DNA from: Agaricicola taiwanensis | GTDB lineage: Bacteria; Pseudomonadota; Alphaproteobacteria; Rhizobiales; Methylopilaceae | Assembly: GCF_014635245.1 (NCBI RefSeq) | Contig: NZ_BMCP01000002.1 | Location: 186,001 to 250,000 of the forward strand | Direction of reading: 5' to 3' | Length of the DNA: 64,000 nucleotides | Shown: positions 1 through 8,625 of the stretch, in pieces | How positions within the stretch are numbered: the stretch's first letter is position 1 | How the letters are laid out: each line of letters opens with the position of its first letter | Made by a program: the position numbers and the translations under genes | The notes under the pieces: generated by a model | Databases searched by the model: none | What the model saw: the letters and a program-made list of their open reading frames with translations, nothing else | What the model was told of the DNA's origin: nothing

Positions 1-91
1 AGTTACATGAGCAAGACGAAACACGAGTGGGGTCTAACGCGCTCGCAAGGTCGCAATCAATCGGCATTCTTCGTTATGGTGCGAAAAATGC

Positions 92-113
92 AAAAGGCCA
101 GCGACGGCTGGCC
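92..113 (-). terminator. Rho-independent terminator of the 37-aa small gene
   Basis: Read on the minus strand this is a perfect 7-bp stem (GGCCAGC/GCTGGCC, 96-113) with a 4-nt loop, followed by TTTT at 95-92 and a second T run a few bases on. It lies about 35 nt past the stop codon of the small ORF at 147-260, as expected for a monocistronic terminator. Confidence 0.75.
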
Positions 114-146
114 TTCAATCCTGGTAGCTGAACCCCGTTTAGGAGA

Positions 147-260
147 TCAGTTGCCGCTGAAGGTCATCAGTTCCGATGCCACGCGACTGTCATGCGGCGC
201 GAGTGACGGGGCCCAGACATAGCGCTTGGTGAGAAAGCGGGTGATGAAGGCGGTCAACAT
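147..260 (-). CDS. small protein of 37 aa, unknown function
   Basis: A 37-residue reading frame (MLTAFITRFLTKRYVWAPSL at the N-terminus, ending SGN) that I do not recognise. Its support is its setting. An AGGA ribosome site lies 7 nt before the ATG. A sigma70-like promoter (TTGGTC, 18-nt spacer, TATATA) lies upstream, and a strong intrinsic terminator follows about 35 nt downstream. The N-terminal half is amphipathic or hydrophobic with K/R residues and the C-terminal half is polar; no membrane helix is certain. It is divergent from the NUDIX gene. It could instead be the readable part of a small RNA. Confidence 0.5.
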   Translation of the reverse strand: MLTAFITRFLTKRYVWAPSLAPHDSRVASELMTFSGN

Positions 261-276
261 TATCGTGTCCTAGTGG

Positions 277-295
277 GTGATGAGTTTTTCATCAC
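277..295. promoter_or_regulatory. perfect 7-bp inverted repeat, operator or leader hairpin
   Basis: GTGATGA, 5-nt spacer, TCATCAC. It sits between the predicted -10 box (307-312) and the ribosome site of the small gene, at about +5 to +23 of its transcript. It could be a repressor operator or a 5' stabilising hairpin; the sequence does not decide. Confidence 0.5.
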
Positions 296-306
296 TTCAT
301 GGCGCG

Positions 307-336
307 TATATAGGCAATTACGTTGTTCCGGACCAA
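307..336 (-). promoter_or_regulatory. sigma70-like promoter for the 37-aa gene
   Basis: On the minus strand -35 TTGGTC (336-331), an 18-nt spacer and -10 TATATA (312-307). The predicted start of transcription is near 300, giving a leader of about 40 nt. Confidence 0.5.
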
Positions 337-442
337 CGCAAAGGTTGAGGTGCAGCCATGCGATATTCGCGGAGCACGGCATGAAAACCGTTCATTCTTC
401 GGTCATAAATATGAGTCCTCGACAGTTCGTGTTGCCCTCCCG

Positions 443-907
443 ATGATGCAGATCTTCAAGCCGCTGGTGCGCAACGTCCTGGCACTTTATTGGCGGATGT
501 CCCGCGGTCTGACCCTTGGTGTCCGCGCGATCGTCATCGATGGCGACCGGGTGCTGCTGGTGCGTCATGGTTATGTCGCGGGCTGGCACCTTCCGGGAGG
601 TGGCGTGGAAGCCGGAGAAACGGCGCAGACGGCGCTCGTGCGGGAGTTGGAGGAGGAAACCGGTGTGGCGGCGATGGCGCCGGGCCGGCTGATGAGCGTG
701 CATCACCACGCGGGACTGGCCGGGCGCGACCATGTCCTCGTCTATCAGGTCACGGACTGGCGGGCGGGTCCGGTGCCGCCGCCGACGAAGGAGATCGCCG
801 AGATCGGTTGGTTTTCTCTCGACGCGCTGCCGCCGGGCGTGACCCGGGCCACCCGGACGCGGCTCATGGAGATGAAGGAGGGATCGGCCCCCGATCCCAG
901 TTGGTAG
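443..907 (+). CDS. NUDIX hydrolase
   Basis: A 154-aa NUDIX-family pyrophosphohydrolase. The Nudix box is complete: a G-G-G-V-E-A-G-E stretch followed by R-E-L-E-E-E-T-G, which supplies the metal-binding glutamates. It is preceded by the usual GWHLPGG strand. The substrate (nucleoside diphosphate linked to X) cannot be told from the motif. The start was placed at ATG 443 because the protein-like sequence begins MMQIFKPL; the in-frame extension to 323 would overlap the promoter of the divergent small gene. ATG 446 is equally possible. It ends 3 bp from the convergent hydroquinone reductase. Confidence 0.85.
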   Translation: MMQIFKPLVRNVLALYWRMSRGLTLGVRAIVIDGDRVLLVRHGYVAGWHLPGGGVEAGETAQTALVRELEEETGVAAMAPGRLMSVHHHAGLAGRDHVLVYQVTDWRAGPVPPPTKEIAEIGWFSLDALPPGVTRATRTRLMEMKEGSAPDPSW

Positions 908-910
908 GCG

Positions 911-1861
911 TCAGCCGAGCCGCGTCCGGTCATGCGGGCCTTCGTAATCGAGCAGCGGCCCGTCCGGAATGATGCCGGTCGGATTGATCGTCGGATGGCT
1001 GGTGTAATAGTGGCGTTTGATGTGCTCCAGGTTCACCGTCTCGGCGACGCCTGGCACCTGATAGAGATCTTTCACATAGCCGGAAAGATTGGGATAGTCG
1101 GCGATGCGGCGCAGGTTGCATTTGAAGTGGCCGACATAGACGGGATCGAACCGCACCAGCGTGGTGAACAGCCTCCAGTCCGCCTCGGTGACGGTGCTGC
1201 CCAGGAGGTAACGGCGGCTCGAAAGCCTATTTTCCAGCCGATCCAGCATTTCGAACAGTTCGGAAAAAGTCTGGCTGTAGGCTTCCTGGCTCGTCGCGAA
1301 GCCTGCTTTGTAGACCCCATTGTTGACCTTGGCATAGATCTCTGCGTTAAGCGCGTCGATCTCCTCCCGCAGTGTCTGCGGATAGAAATCGAGATCGGAA
1401 CCGGTGAGGCCGTTGAAGGCCTCATTGAACATGCGGATGATCTCGGCGCTCTCGTTTGAGACGATGGTCTCCTTCTCCCTGTCCCAGAGCGCGGGCACCG
1501 TGACGCGGCCGGTGTAATTGGGCTTGGCCTTGAGATAGACCTCATAGAGACGCCGCGCGCCGTTGATGGGATCGGCGCCCTCGCTGAGCGTCCAACCCTC
1601 CGAGCCCATATGAGGATCGACGACGGACACCGAGATCAGATCCTCCAGCTTCTTCAGCTTGCGGAAGATGAGCGCGCGATGAGCCCAGGGGCAGGCGAGA
1701 GAGACATAGAGGTGATAGCGGCCGGCTTCCGCCTTGAAGCCGCTGGAACCGTCGGCGGTGATCCTGTCACGGAAGGCCGCGTCCTGGCGCTTGAAGCGCC
1801 CACCGGTCGATTTGGTGTCGTACCATTGATCCTGCCAGATGCCGTCGACCAGCAATCCCAT
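911..1861 (-). CDS. glutathionyl-hydroquinone reductase (YqjG/PcpF family)
   Basis: A 316-aa Xi-class glutathione transferase-like enzyme that reductively removes glutathione from glutathionyl-hydroquinones. The N-terminal thioredoxin fold carries the family CPWAHR motif with the catalytic Cys at about residue 57, where normal GSTs have Tyr or Ser. The C-terminal helical half has the expected Y/W-rich stretches and the length matches the family. The start MGLLVDG at 1861 has an AAGGAA ribosome site; longer in-frame readings run into the divergent promoter region. It is divergent from a GNAT gene and convergent with the NUDIX gene. Cytosolic; quinone detoxification is inferred from the family. 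Confidence 0.92.
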   Translation of the reverse strand: MGLLVDGIWQDQWYDTKSTGGRFKRQDAAFRDRITADGSSGFKAEAGRYHLYVSLACPWAHRALIFRKLKKLEDLISVSVVDPHMGSEGWTLSEGADPINGARRLYEVYLKAKPNYTGRVTVPALWDREKETIVSNESAEIIRMFNEAFNGLTGSDLDFYPQTLREEIDALNAEIYAKVNNGVYKAGFATSQEAYSQTFSELFEMLDRLENRLSSRRYLLGSTVTEADWRLFTTLVRFDPVYVGHFKCNLRRIADYPNLSGYVKDLYQVPGVAETVNLEHIKRHYYTSHPTINPTGIIPDGPLLDYEGPHDRTRLG

Positions 1862-2105
1862 CGTGCTTTTCCTTGTTCTGAATGTCATCAGGGAGATGGC
1901 GCAGCGAGGAAGCCGAGGCAACCAGCCACGATGCAAGAGCCGCCATGCAGCCATGCAAGACATGGACGTTACGGACGCGCCATGATATCGCGCATCTCAA
2001 GCCCGAGGGACTTCAGGATCATGACCCACTCCAGCCAACACCGACGACGCCGCGCCGCCTGACACGTGCCGCCCGTCTCGCCTCACTGGAGTTGATCCTT
2101 TCGCC

Positions 2106-2609
2106 ATGACCACCCTGACCGTGGATGTCCTGCCCGAAACGCCGGACGATGCCCTTTCCATCGACAAGCTGCACGAGCGCGCGTTCGGCCCTGGCCGTTT
2201 CGCCCGCACCGCCTTCCGTCTGCGTGAAGGCAACAGGGAACTCCCAGAACTGTGCTTCGTCGCGCGTGTCGGCACCTTTCTGGTCGGCTCGATCCGCCTG
2301 TCGCGGGTGAAGATCGGCGAGACCCCGGCGCTGGTACTGGGCCCGCTCGCGGTTGAACCCGCCTTCTCCTCCAAGGGCATCGGCATGAGCCTGATGACGC
2401 GCGCCATCGATGCCGCGAAGGCGAGGGGAGATCGCCTGATCTTCCTTGTGGGGGATCTACCTTACTACGCCCGGGTCGGGTTTGCTCCCGTTCCGAGGGG
2501 CCAGGTCACACTGCCTGGCCCGGTGGATCCGGCACGTCTCCTCTATCTGGAGCTTCAGCCGGATGCGCTGAAGGGCGTCAGCGGCGTGATGCAGGCCTGG
2601 CGGGAGTAG
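2106..2609 (+). CDS. GNAT family N-acetyltransferase (YhbS-like)
   Basis: A 167-aa single-domain GNAT protein. The acetyl-CoA binding motif A is clear: the strand LGPLAVEP followed by the loop SSKGIGMSLM (about residues 78-98). The following DLPYYARVGFAPVP resembles the YhbS subgroup (COG3153), whose members have mostly unknown acceptors. A GGAG site lies about 12 nt before the ATG, a little far. Divergent from the hydroquinone reductase. Substrate unknown. Confidence 0.85.
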   Translation: MTTLTVDVLPETPDDALSIDKLHERAFGPGRFARTAFRLREGNRELPELCFVARVGTFLVGSIRLSRVKIGETPALVLGPLAVEPAFSSKGIGMSLMTRAIDAAKARGDRLIFLVGDLPYYARVGFAPVPRGQVTLPGPVDPARLLYLELQPDALKGVSGVMQAWRE

Positions 2610-2672
2610 CCGCTTTTCCCGCGATCCCTTAGACGCATGCCAATCAGTGAGGTCGGGCCGGAGCCTGTGGCT

Positions 2673-2713
2673 TATCCTTCGAGACGCCGCCTGCGGCGGC
2701 CCTCAGGATGAGG
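2673..2713 (+). repeat. interspersed palindromic repeat, copy 1
   Basis: A 41-bp element whose ends (ATCCTTCGAGAC and CCTCAGGATGAGG) pair across a GC-rich centre (GCCGCC/GGCGGC). It has the same consensus as copy 2 at 2759-2800, in opposite orientation. Elements with CTTCGAGAC...CCTCAGGATGAGG ends are common between genes in Hyphomicrobiales genomes. Confidence 0.7.
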
Positions 2714-2758
2714 TTTGTGGGCCTGAACAGCTCCGCTCAGAGCGTGCCTCACCCACTA

Positions 2759-2800
2759 CCCTCATGCTGAGGTTGGCCGAAGGCCAAGTCTCGAAGCATG
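2759..2800 (-). repeat. interspersed palindromic repeat, copy 2 (inverted)
   Basis: The reverse complement begins GCTTCGAGAC and ends CCTCAGCATGAGGG, matching copy 1 at both arms. The centre differs (TTGGCCTTCGGCCAA against GCCGCCTGCGGCGGC), but each is itself self-complementary, so the hairpin shape is kept while the bases change. It lies 46 bp from copy 1 in the gap between two convergent genes, where it may act as a transcription terminator. Confidence 0.7.
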
Positions 2801-2834
2801 CAGCCAAGACACTGGGTATGGGCATTCGCTGCGC

Positions 2835-4910
2835 TCAGCGCCCCTCGCGGGCCCAGGCTGCTGCCAAGGCGCCCAGAAGCAGCGTCAGCCCGATCACCCC
2901 GGCAAACAGCGGATAGACCTCCAGCCCTCGGGCAACGGAAATGTTGGGCAGCGCGAGGCCGATCCAGTCATCGCCGCCCTGGCGTGCGCCGGGACGTGTC
3001 GCGCTGATGCGCGGCAGTTCTATGCCATCACTGCCCGCTAAGCGCCGCACCGTTCCGCCGGTATCCTGAAGAAGGGGCGACAGACGCTGCTCGGTGCTGG
3101 CGACTTCAAGATATTCGCGCGGGTTTGGCGGGCCGACATTGGCAAATGCCGTGAGATCGCCGCTGGTGACGCGATGCAGGCCAAAGCCCTGTGCCTCGAG
3201 CCGTCCACGCCAGAGACCGGGCTCGTCCTCGGTGAGAGTGACTGTTGTGGTCGAGCCATCGGGGGCCGCGACCGTGACCGGCTCCGCCTGTTCGGCCAAT
3301 GTCTGCCGTTCCACCGTTATGGAGGTGCCGCGGGCGGAGGCGCGAAGCGCTTCTTCCTCCAATGCCGGCACCTTAAGGAGCCAGTGGGCAAGCCGGCGCA
3401 GCATTTCCTGATGCGGTCCTCCGCCCTCAAAGCCGCGGGACCACAGCCAGATATGGTCGGACAGAAGCGCGGCCACGCGGCCCTCGCCCTCGCGGGAGAG
3501 CACCATGAGCGGTGCGTTGCCGGGAGCCTCCATCACCGTTTCGCCGTCGCGCACCTCGGCTCCGATATGGCGGAACCAGCGGCTCCAGCGCGGCGGGTTT
3601 TCCTCTCCTCCGGGCAGGCCGCGCGTGACGGGATGGCGGCGGCCTTCTTCGCTGATCTGGGCGCGGAAGGGTTCTTCGATGACCTCGCCGGTGGGCGCGG
3701 CCGGCAAAACGTCGCCGAGCGGTGTGTCGTAGAGCGAGCCGCCTTGGGCATAATCGGGGCCGGCCGCCAGCAGCACCGCGCCGCCTTCGCGCACGAAGCG
3801 GGCGATGTTGTCGAAATAGATCATGGGCAGGATCGATTGCCGCGAGTAGCGGTCGAAGATGATGAGGTCGAATTCCTCGATCTTCGTGGCAAACAGCTCG
3901 CGTGTCGGGAAAGCGATCAGCGACAGTTCGTTGATGGGCGTGCCATCCTGCTTCTCCGGCGGACGCAGGATGGTGAAGTGGACGAGGTCGACGCTGGCGT
4001 CGGCCTTCAGGAGATTGCGCCAGACGCGCTCGCCGGTGTGCGGTTCGCCGGAGACCAGGAGCACGCGCATTTTTTCCCGCACGCCTTCGATGGGCAGCAC
4101 CGCGCGATTGTTGACCGTGGTGAGCTCGCCCGGAGCGGCGTCGGCTTCGATCTCCACCACATTGGAGCCGGGGTTCTCGATGGGGATCGGCAATTCCGCG
4201 CGCTCGCTGGGTATCACCGTGATGCGGCCGAGCTCCTCGCCATTGCGCCGCACGGTAATGCCGACGGGGCCGTTGTCGGCAGGGCCTTCCTCCAGGACAC
4301 GGAAGGCGATGGGCTGGTCCTTGCCGACGATGGCGAACCGTGGCGCGGTCTCCAGTGCGATCCGGCGGTCACGATCATCCGGATGGCCGGTGATCAGAGC
4401 ATGGACCGGCGCATTGAAGCCCAGCGCGGAGGCCTCAGCGGGAATGTCATGGACGACACCATCGGTGACGAGAATGGCCCCGCCGATGCGCTCCACCGGC
4501 ACGTCGGCGAGGCCGCGCGAGAGCGCATTGAACAGCTCGGTGCCGTCGCTGGAGAGCGGATCACCGCCGGCATCGATCCAACGCACCTCGGTGTTGGGGA
4601 GGCCGGCCAGCCGCTGCTCAAGCTCGGCCCGCGTCTCCTCGGTCATGGCCTCGCGGTCGCCCAGCCTCTGGCTGGCGCTGCGATCCACCACAACGGCGAC
4701 CACATTGGGCAGCCGCTCACGCTCCTCGCGTGTAAGGGAAGGGTTGGTGAGGGCGGCAAGCGCCAGGAGCAGAGCAAGGCCGCGAAGCCAGGCGCCACGG
4801 ACGCGGCGGAAGATGCCCCAAAGGGCGAGCAGCGCGGCCACCGCCGCAATAGCGGCCAGGGCCTGCCACGGCAGGAAGGGCGCGAAGCTGAGGCCAAAGC
4901 TGGAGGTCAT
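2835..4910 (-). CDS. membrane-anchored protein with glutamine-amidotransferase-like fold
   Basis: A 691-aa protein, last gene of the MoxR operon. It has two N-terminal membrane helices (about residues 12-32 and 43-58), a long extracytoplasmic part, and one C-terminal helix near residues 660-685. After the second helix a von Willebrand A-like stretch can be seen (VVAVVVDRSASQRLGD, then GGAILVTDG). The middle (MRVLLVSGEPHTG to AVLLAAGPDYAQGG) is the class I glutamine amidotransferase-like fold found in these large envelope proteins, without a recognisable catalytic triad. The start lies 2 nt after the stop of the upstream DUF4159 gene. Predicted to work with MoxR in envelope protein assembly or stress; the exact role is unknown. 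Confidence 0.8.
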   Translation of the reverse strand: MTSSFGLSFAPFLPWQALAAIAAVAALLALWGIFRRVRGAWLRGLALLLALAALTNPSLTREERERLPNVVAVVVDRSASQRLGDREAMTEETRAELEQRLAGLPNTEVRWIDAGGDPLSSDGTELFNALSRGLADVPVERIGGAILVTDGVVHDIPAEASALGFNAPVHALITGHPDDRDRRIALETAPRFAIVGKDQPIAFRVLEEGPADNGPVGITVRRNGEELGRITVIPSERAELPIPIENPGSNVVEIEADAAPGELTTVNNRAVLPIEGVREKMRVLLVSGEPHTGERVWRNLLKADASVDLVHFTILRPPEKQDGTPINELSLIAFPTRELFATKIEEFDLIIFDRYSRQSILPMIYFDNIARFVREGGAVLLAAGPDYAQGGSLYDTPLGDVLPAAPTGEVIEEPFRAQISEEGRRHPVTRGLPGGEENPPRWSRWFRHIGAEVRDGETVMEAPGNAPLMVLSREGEGRVAALLSDHIWLWSRGFEGGGPHQEMLRRLAHWLLKVPALEEEALRASARGTSITVERQTLAEQAEPVTVAAPDGSTTTVTLTEDEPGLWRGRLEAQGFGLHRVTSGDLTAFANVGPPNPREYLEVASTEQRLSPLLQDTGGTVRRLAGSDGIELPRISATRPGARQGGDDWIGLALPNISVARGLEVYPLFAGVIGLTLLLGALAAAWAREGR

Positions 4911-4912
4911 GT

Positions 4913-7708
4913 CTACTGCCCCAGCCGTTCGAGAAGGGCGGGGATGTGGACCTGATCCGCCTTGTAGTTCCCCGTGAGCGCATACATCACGATGTTGATG
5001 CCGGCGCGGTAGGCCAGCTCGCGCTGACGCGGATCGCCCGGGGTAGTCGGATAGCGCGGTGAGCCGTCCGGCTGGATGGCCCAGGCACCGGCCAGATCAT
5101 TGGAGGTGATCATGATGGGGGAGACACCATCGCCGGAACGCGCCGGCCGGTCGGCCGCGCCGTCGCCGCCGGCCGGTAGCGCCTCCACCCAGAGCTCCCC
5201 TTCGGCATAGCGGCCGGGGAAGCTGGGCATGAGGTAGAAGGCCTTGGTCAGCACGTGGTCCAGCGGCACCGGCTCCAGATCCGGCACATCCAGCGAGGCG
5301 AGAATGCGGCGCAGGGCCTGTCCGCCCGGTCCATTGGCGATGGAGCCCGTGGAATAAAGCGCGTCGCGGGTATCGAAGATGATGGTGCCGCCGAGCTTCA
5401 TGTAGCTGTCGATCTTCGAGAGCGCCTCCGGCGTCGGTGCCTGGGCCTCCGGAACGACCGGCCAGTAGAGCAGCGGATAGAAGGAAAGATCGTCCGTCTC
5501 CGGGTCGATCCCGATAGTCTCTCCCGGTTCGAAGGCGGTGCGGGTGGCAAGCTGCAGGGCAAGGCCTTCCAGGCCGGAACGGCTGGTCTCGTCGATCTCG
5601 GCGTCGCCGGTGACCACATAGGCGAGCCGCGTCGTCAGGGCCGATTCCATGATAGCGGCATCGTTCGCCTCCGCCTGCGCGCGGGCATCATTCCCCGCGG
5701 CGATCAGGCACAGGGTGACCACCGCTGCCGTTCCCGCCCGGCGCAGTGTGAGAGCGCCGGCAAACAGCAGAACAATCAGGGCATCAAGCATGAGCAAACC
5801 GGTGGCGCCGGCGAGGAAGGCGGGCGCGAGCCGGATCTCGGCGGCGGGAGCATAGCTCGCGCGTGTCACCGCCACGCCATCGAGGTTCAGCGGCACGAGC
5901 CGCGCGTCACTGGCGAGCGCGTTGACGGCGGAAGGGCTTTCCGCCGCGCCATAGAAACCAGGCGGGTGATCAGGTGTCGCCACCCGTGAGATGGTGGCGG
6001 TGAGCGGACGGGCGGTCGGTGGCGGGCTGCCGAGCACGCCGAAGCCATCAAGGGTGCGCAGCGGACTGAGCACTTCCGCCGGTGTCGCGTTACGCTGTTC
6101 GGAGGCTGCGCCGTCTCCGGGAAGGTCTGCGCTTGGTGTCGGGCTGAGTTCCACCAGCCGTTCCAGCATGGACACAAAGGCGCCCGACAGTGGCAGGTTC
6201 GACCAGGTCGTATCGCCGGTGACGTGGAACAGGGCGATGAGGCCCTTGCCTTCCTGCCGGCCGGTGACCAGCGGCGTGCCATCGGTCAGCGCGGCCCAGG
6301 TGCGGGCTGGAAGCTCGGCGTCCGGTTCGGCGAGGATCTGGCGATTGACCTCCACGTCTTCTGGTACGGGCAGCCCGGCGAAGGGGCCATCGGCCGAGAA
6401 GCTTCCGAGCGCCTGCGGCACCTCCCATGACAGGGCACCGCCAAGAGTGCGGTCTCCGCGCCTGAGCCGCACCGGCACCAGATCATCGTCGCCCGCCGCC
6501 AGCCTGCCGCCGGAAAAGCGGATCAGCACCCCGCCCTCGGAGATCCAGCGATCAAGACGCGGGCGAACCGGATCCGGGATGGTGCCGATATCCGCCAGCA
6601 CCATGACCGATACGCGGTCGTCGATCATGCGGCCGATGGCGTCGGCCGTGCCGCCCTGCGGCGTCGACACATCGGCGAAAGGCTCCAGCGCGCGGCCGAT
6701 GTAGAAGCCCGGCGCGAGCAGGGGCTGCGCCGTATCGGCATTGGTGCCGGAGAGGAGGCCGACCGTGCGGCGGCGGCTGGACGAATCCATGAGGCTGACG
6801 GCTCCGGCCGAACGCTCCCCGACGATCTCAAGCTGGCTGACGGCGTTGCGCAATTCCAGCGGCAGCTCGAGTGTGACCTCCGCCGCAAGGTCATTGCCCC
6901 CGAAGGTGAAGTCAGCTTCACCCACAGGCCGCCCGCGTTGATCCAGTGCGCGCACGGTGCCGGCGGCATCCGAGGCCGCGTTGGCGCGCAGCACGGTTGC
7001 TGTCAGGGCGGACGCGCGATTGCGAGGGTCGATCAGTCCGCGCGCCAGCTGATCGGCGACATGGACGGTGACGCGTCCGGATGCGAGGCGGGCAAGGGCT
7101 TCGGCAAAGGCGCGGCCGCCGTCCTGGTCAAGGCCATCGGCGTACCAGACGATGCTGGCATTGGGCGCGGTGGCGAGGATGCGTTCCAGCGATGGCTGAT
7201 GGGCGGCCCTTTGAGGAAGATGGGGGCGTGGCGTGAGCACGCGCAGGCGATCGATGGCTTCAGCACCGGTGCCGAGCGTGATGTCCCCCGGCGCCTGCGC
7301 CAGCGGCACCATGGCCACCGGGCGACCATCGTCGTTGGCGGAGGTCAGGCGCTGCTCGATCACCGCGCGGCGCTGCGGCCAGTCCGGCGCCGCCGGCCAG
7401 CCGTCATCGATCAAAAGGATCAGCGGGCCGGCACTGGAGGCGACGGAGGCCTGCGGGCGCCAGATGGGCCCCGCCAGCGCCAAGATGACGAGAGCTGCCA
7501 GAAGAAGGCGCAGCAGGATGAGCCACCATGGCGTATTGGCCGGCGTTTCCCGCGGGCGGACAGCATCCATGAGCAGCCGAAGCGGCGGGAAGGGTACCCG
7601 TTGCGGCTGGGGTGGGACGACGCGGAGCAGCCACCACAGCGCCGGCAGGGCGGCAAACGCCACAAGAAGCCAGGGACTGGCGAAGGCGAGCGGCAGGCCG
7701 AACATCAC
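4913..7708 (-). CDS. DUF4159 / BatA-like double membrane protein
   Basis: A 931-aa protein. The N-terminus (MMFGLPLAFASPWLLVAFAA, then a second helix near residues 60-80) is the BatA/aerotolerance-regulator N-terminal region found in MoxR operons. A vWA-like segment follows (PLILLIDDGWPA). Two helices lie near the middle (FLAGATGLLMLDALIVLLFA and the next). The C-terminal 230 residues are the DUF4159 domain (SYMKLGGTIIFDTRDALYST, MYALTGNYKADQVHIPALLE). It overlaps the DUF58 stop by 4 nt and so is translationally coupled. Function is inferred from operon partners only. Confidence 0.88.
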   Translation of the reverse strand: MMFGLPLAFASPWLLVAFAALPALWWLLRVVPPQPQRVPFPPLRLLMDAVRPRETPANTPWWLILLRLLLAALVILALAGPIWRPQASVASSAGPLILLIDDGWPAAPDWPQRRAVIEQRLTSANDDGRPVAMVPLAQAPGDITLGTGAEAIDRLRVLTPRPHLPQRAAHQPSLERILATAPNASIVWYADGLDQDGGRAFAEALARLASGRVTVHVADQLARGLIDPRNRASALTATVLRANAASDAAGTVRALDQRGRPVGEADFTFGGNDLAAEVTLELPLELRNAVSQLEIVGERSAGAVSLMDSSSRRRTVGLLSGTNADTAQPLLAPGFYIGRALEPFADVSTPQGGTADAIGRMIDDRVSVMVLADIGTIPDPVRPRLDRWISEGGVLIRFSGGRLAAGDDDLVPVRLRRGDRTLGGALSWEVPQALGSFSADGPFAGLPVPEDVEVNRQILAEPDAELPARTWAALTDGTPLVTGRQEGKGLIALFHVTGDTTWSNLPLSGAFVSMLERLVELSPTPSADLPGDGAASEQRNATPAEVLSPLRTLDGFGVLGSPPPTARPLTATISRVATPDHPPGFYGAAESPSAVNALASDARLVPLNLDGVAVTRASYAPAAEIRLAPAFLAGATGLLMLDALIVLLFAGALTLRRAGTAAVVTLCLIAAGNDARAQAEANDAAIMESALTTRLAYVVTGDAEIDETSRSGLEGLALQLATRTAFEPGETIGIDPETDDLSFYPLLYWPVVPEAQAPTPEALSKIDSYMKLGGTIIFDTRDALYSTGSIANGPGGQALRRILASLDVPDLEPVPLDHVLTKAFYLMPSFPGRYAEGELWVEALPAGGDGAADRPARSGDGVSPIMITSNDLAGAWAIQPDGSPRYPTTPGDPRQRELAYRAGINIVMYALTGNYKADQVHIPALLERLGQ

Positions 7709-8619
7709 GCCGCCCCCGCTTCAAGCGACCCGATACGCGCGTGCAACGCCAGCAGCGGCTCGCTGGCCGGGCGATCGCTGCGGTGGATTGCCAGGGTCCA
7801 GCCGAGCATCTTGGCATGAGCGGTGATGGCGGCGCGATGCGCGGCAAGCCGCTCTGCATAAGCCTCCCGATAGTCCTGGGCACGGCCGGCGATGAACTTG
7901 AGCCCGCTCTCCGGATCGCGAAACTCGGTGCGACCTGAAAAAGGGAAAACCTCCTCGATGGGATCGGCGATCATGATGATGTGTCCGCGAGCGGCACGTG
8001 AGGCGAGCCTGTTGAGCTGGGCGATGGTCTCATCCACCGGTGCCAGGAAATCGCCGAACAGCACCACCTCCGAACGCGCGCCGATATCGGCGGAGGGCGC
8101 GAAACCCTCATCTTCCGGCTTGATGCGCATGGCGTCCGCGAAAATGGGAATGACCCGCCGATTGGCGAGGGGCCGCGTCAGGCCGAGAAGGCCAACCCGC
8201 TCGCCACCATCGACCAGGATTTCGGCAAGGCCGAGGCTCAGCACCACGGCGCGCTCGATCTTGGCGTCGCCGGCGAGATTGGAGCCGAACCACATGGATC
8301 GGGACCGGTCGACCCAGAGCCACACGGTATGGGAGACTTCCCACTCGCGTTCGCGGACGTAGAGGTACTGGTCGCGGGCCGAACGCCGCCAGTCGATGCG
8401 CCGCGCCGGCTCCCCCGACGTGAAACGCCGGTACTGCCAGAAATTTTCCCCGGGCCCTGCGCGCCGGCGGCCGTGGAGGCCATGCAGAACGGTGGCGGCG
8501 GTGCGCCGGGCGGCCACGATCAGGCGCGGCATGGCTTCGGCTAACGTCTGCCCGTCGACCTCCCGCGCGTGGCCCAGAGCCGCGGCGGTGTCCTCGATGA
8601 TACGGGCTTTCGCCATCAA
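7705..8619 (-). CDS. DUF58 domain-containing protein
   Basis: A 304-aa soluble DUF58 protein, the usual second gene of MoxR operons. The diagnostic stretch FWQYRRFTSGEPARRIDWRR (about residues 60-79) is intact. A vWA/MIDAS-like motif follows (WVDRSRSMWFGS). It lies 6 nt downstream of moxR and overlaps the next gene by 4 nt. DUF58 proteins are thought to be clients or partners of the MoxR ATPase; no enzymatic activity is known. Confidence 0.92.
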   Translation of the reverse strand: MMAKARIIEDTAAALGHAREVDGQTLAEAMPRLIVAARRTAATVLHGLHGRRRAGPGENFWQYRRFTSGEPARRIDWRRSARDQYLYVREREWEVSHTVWLWVDRSRSMWFGSNLAGDAKIERAVVLSLGLAEILVDGGERVGLLGLTRPLANRRVIPIFADAMRIKPEDEGFAPSADIGARSEVVLFGDFLAPVDETIAQLNRLASRAARGHIIMIADPIEEVFPFSGRTEFRDPESGLKFIAGRAQDYREAYAERLAAHRAAITAHAKMLGWTLAIHRSDRPASEPLLALHARIGSLEAGAA

Positions 8620-8625
8620 CGATCC

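Noticed and set aside
7..222. A 71-aa open frame at the left edge
   Set aside because: It lies antisense across the small gene and its terminator, with no ribosome site and no protein-like pattern.
3174..4955. A 593-codon open frame on the plus strand
   Set aside because: It is the antisense shadow of the 691-aa gene; high GC removes stops and the composition is not protein-like.
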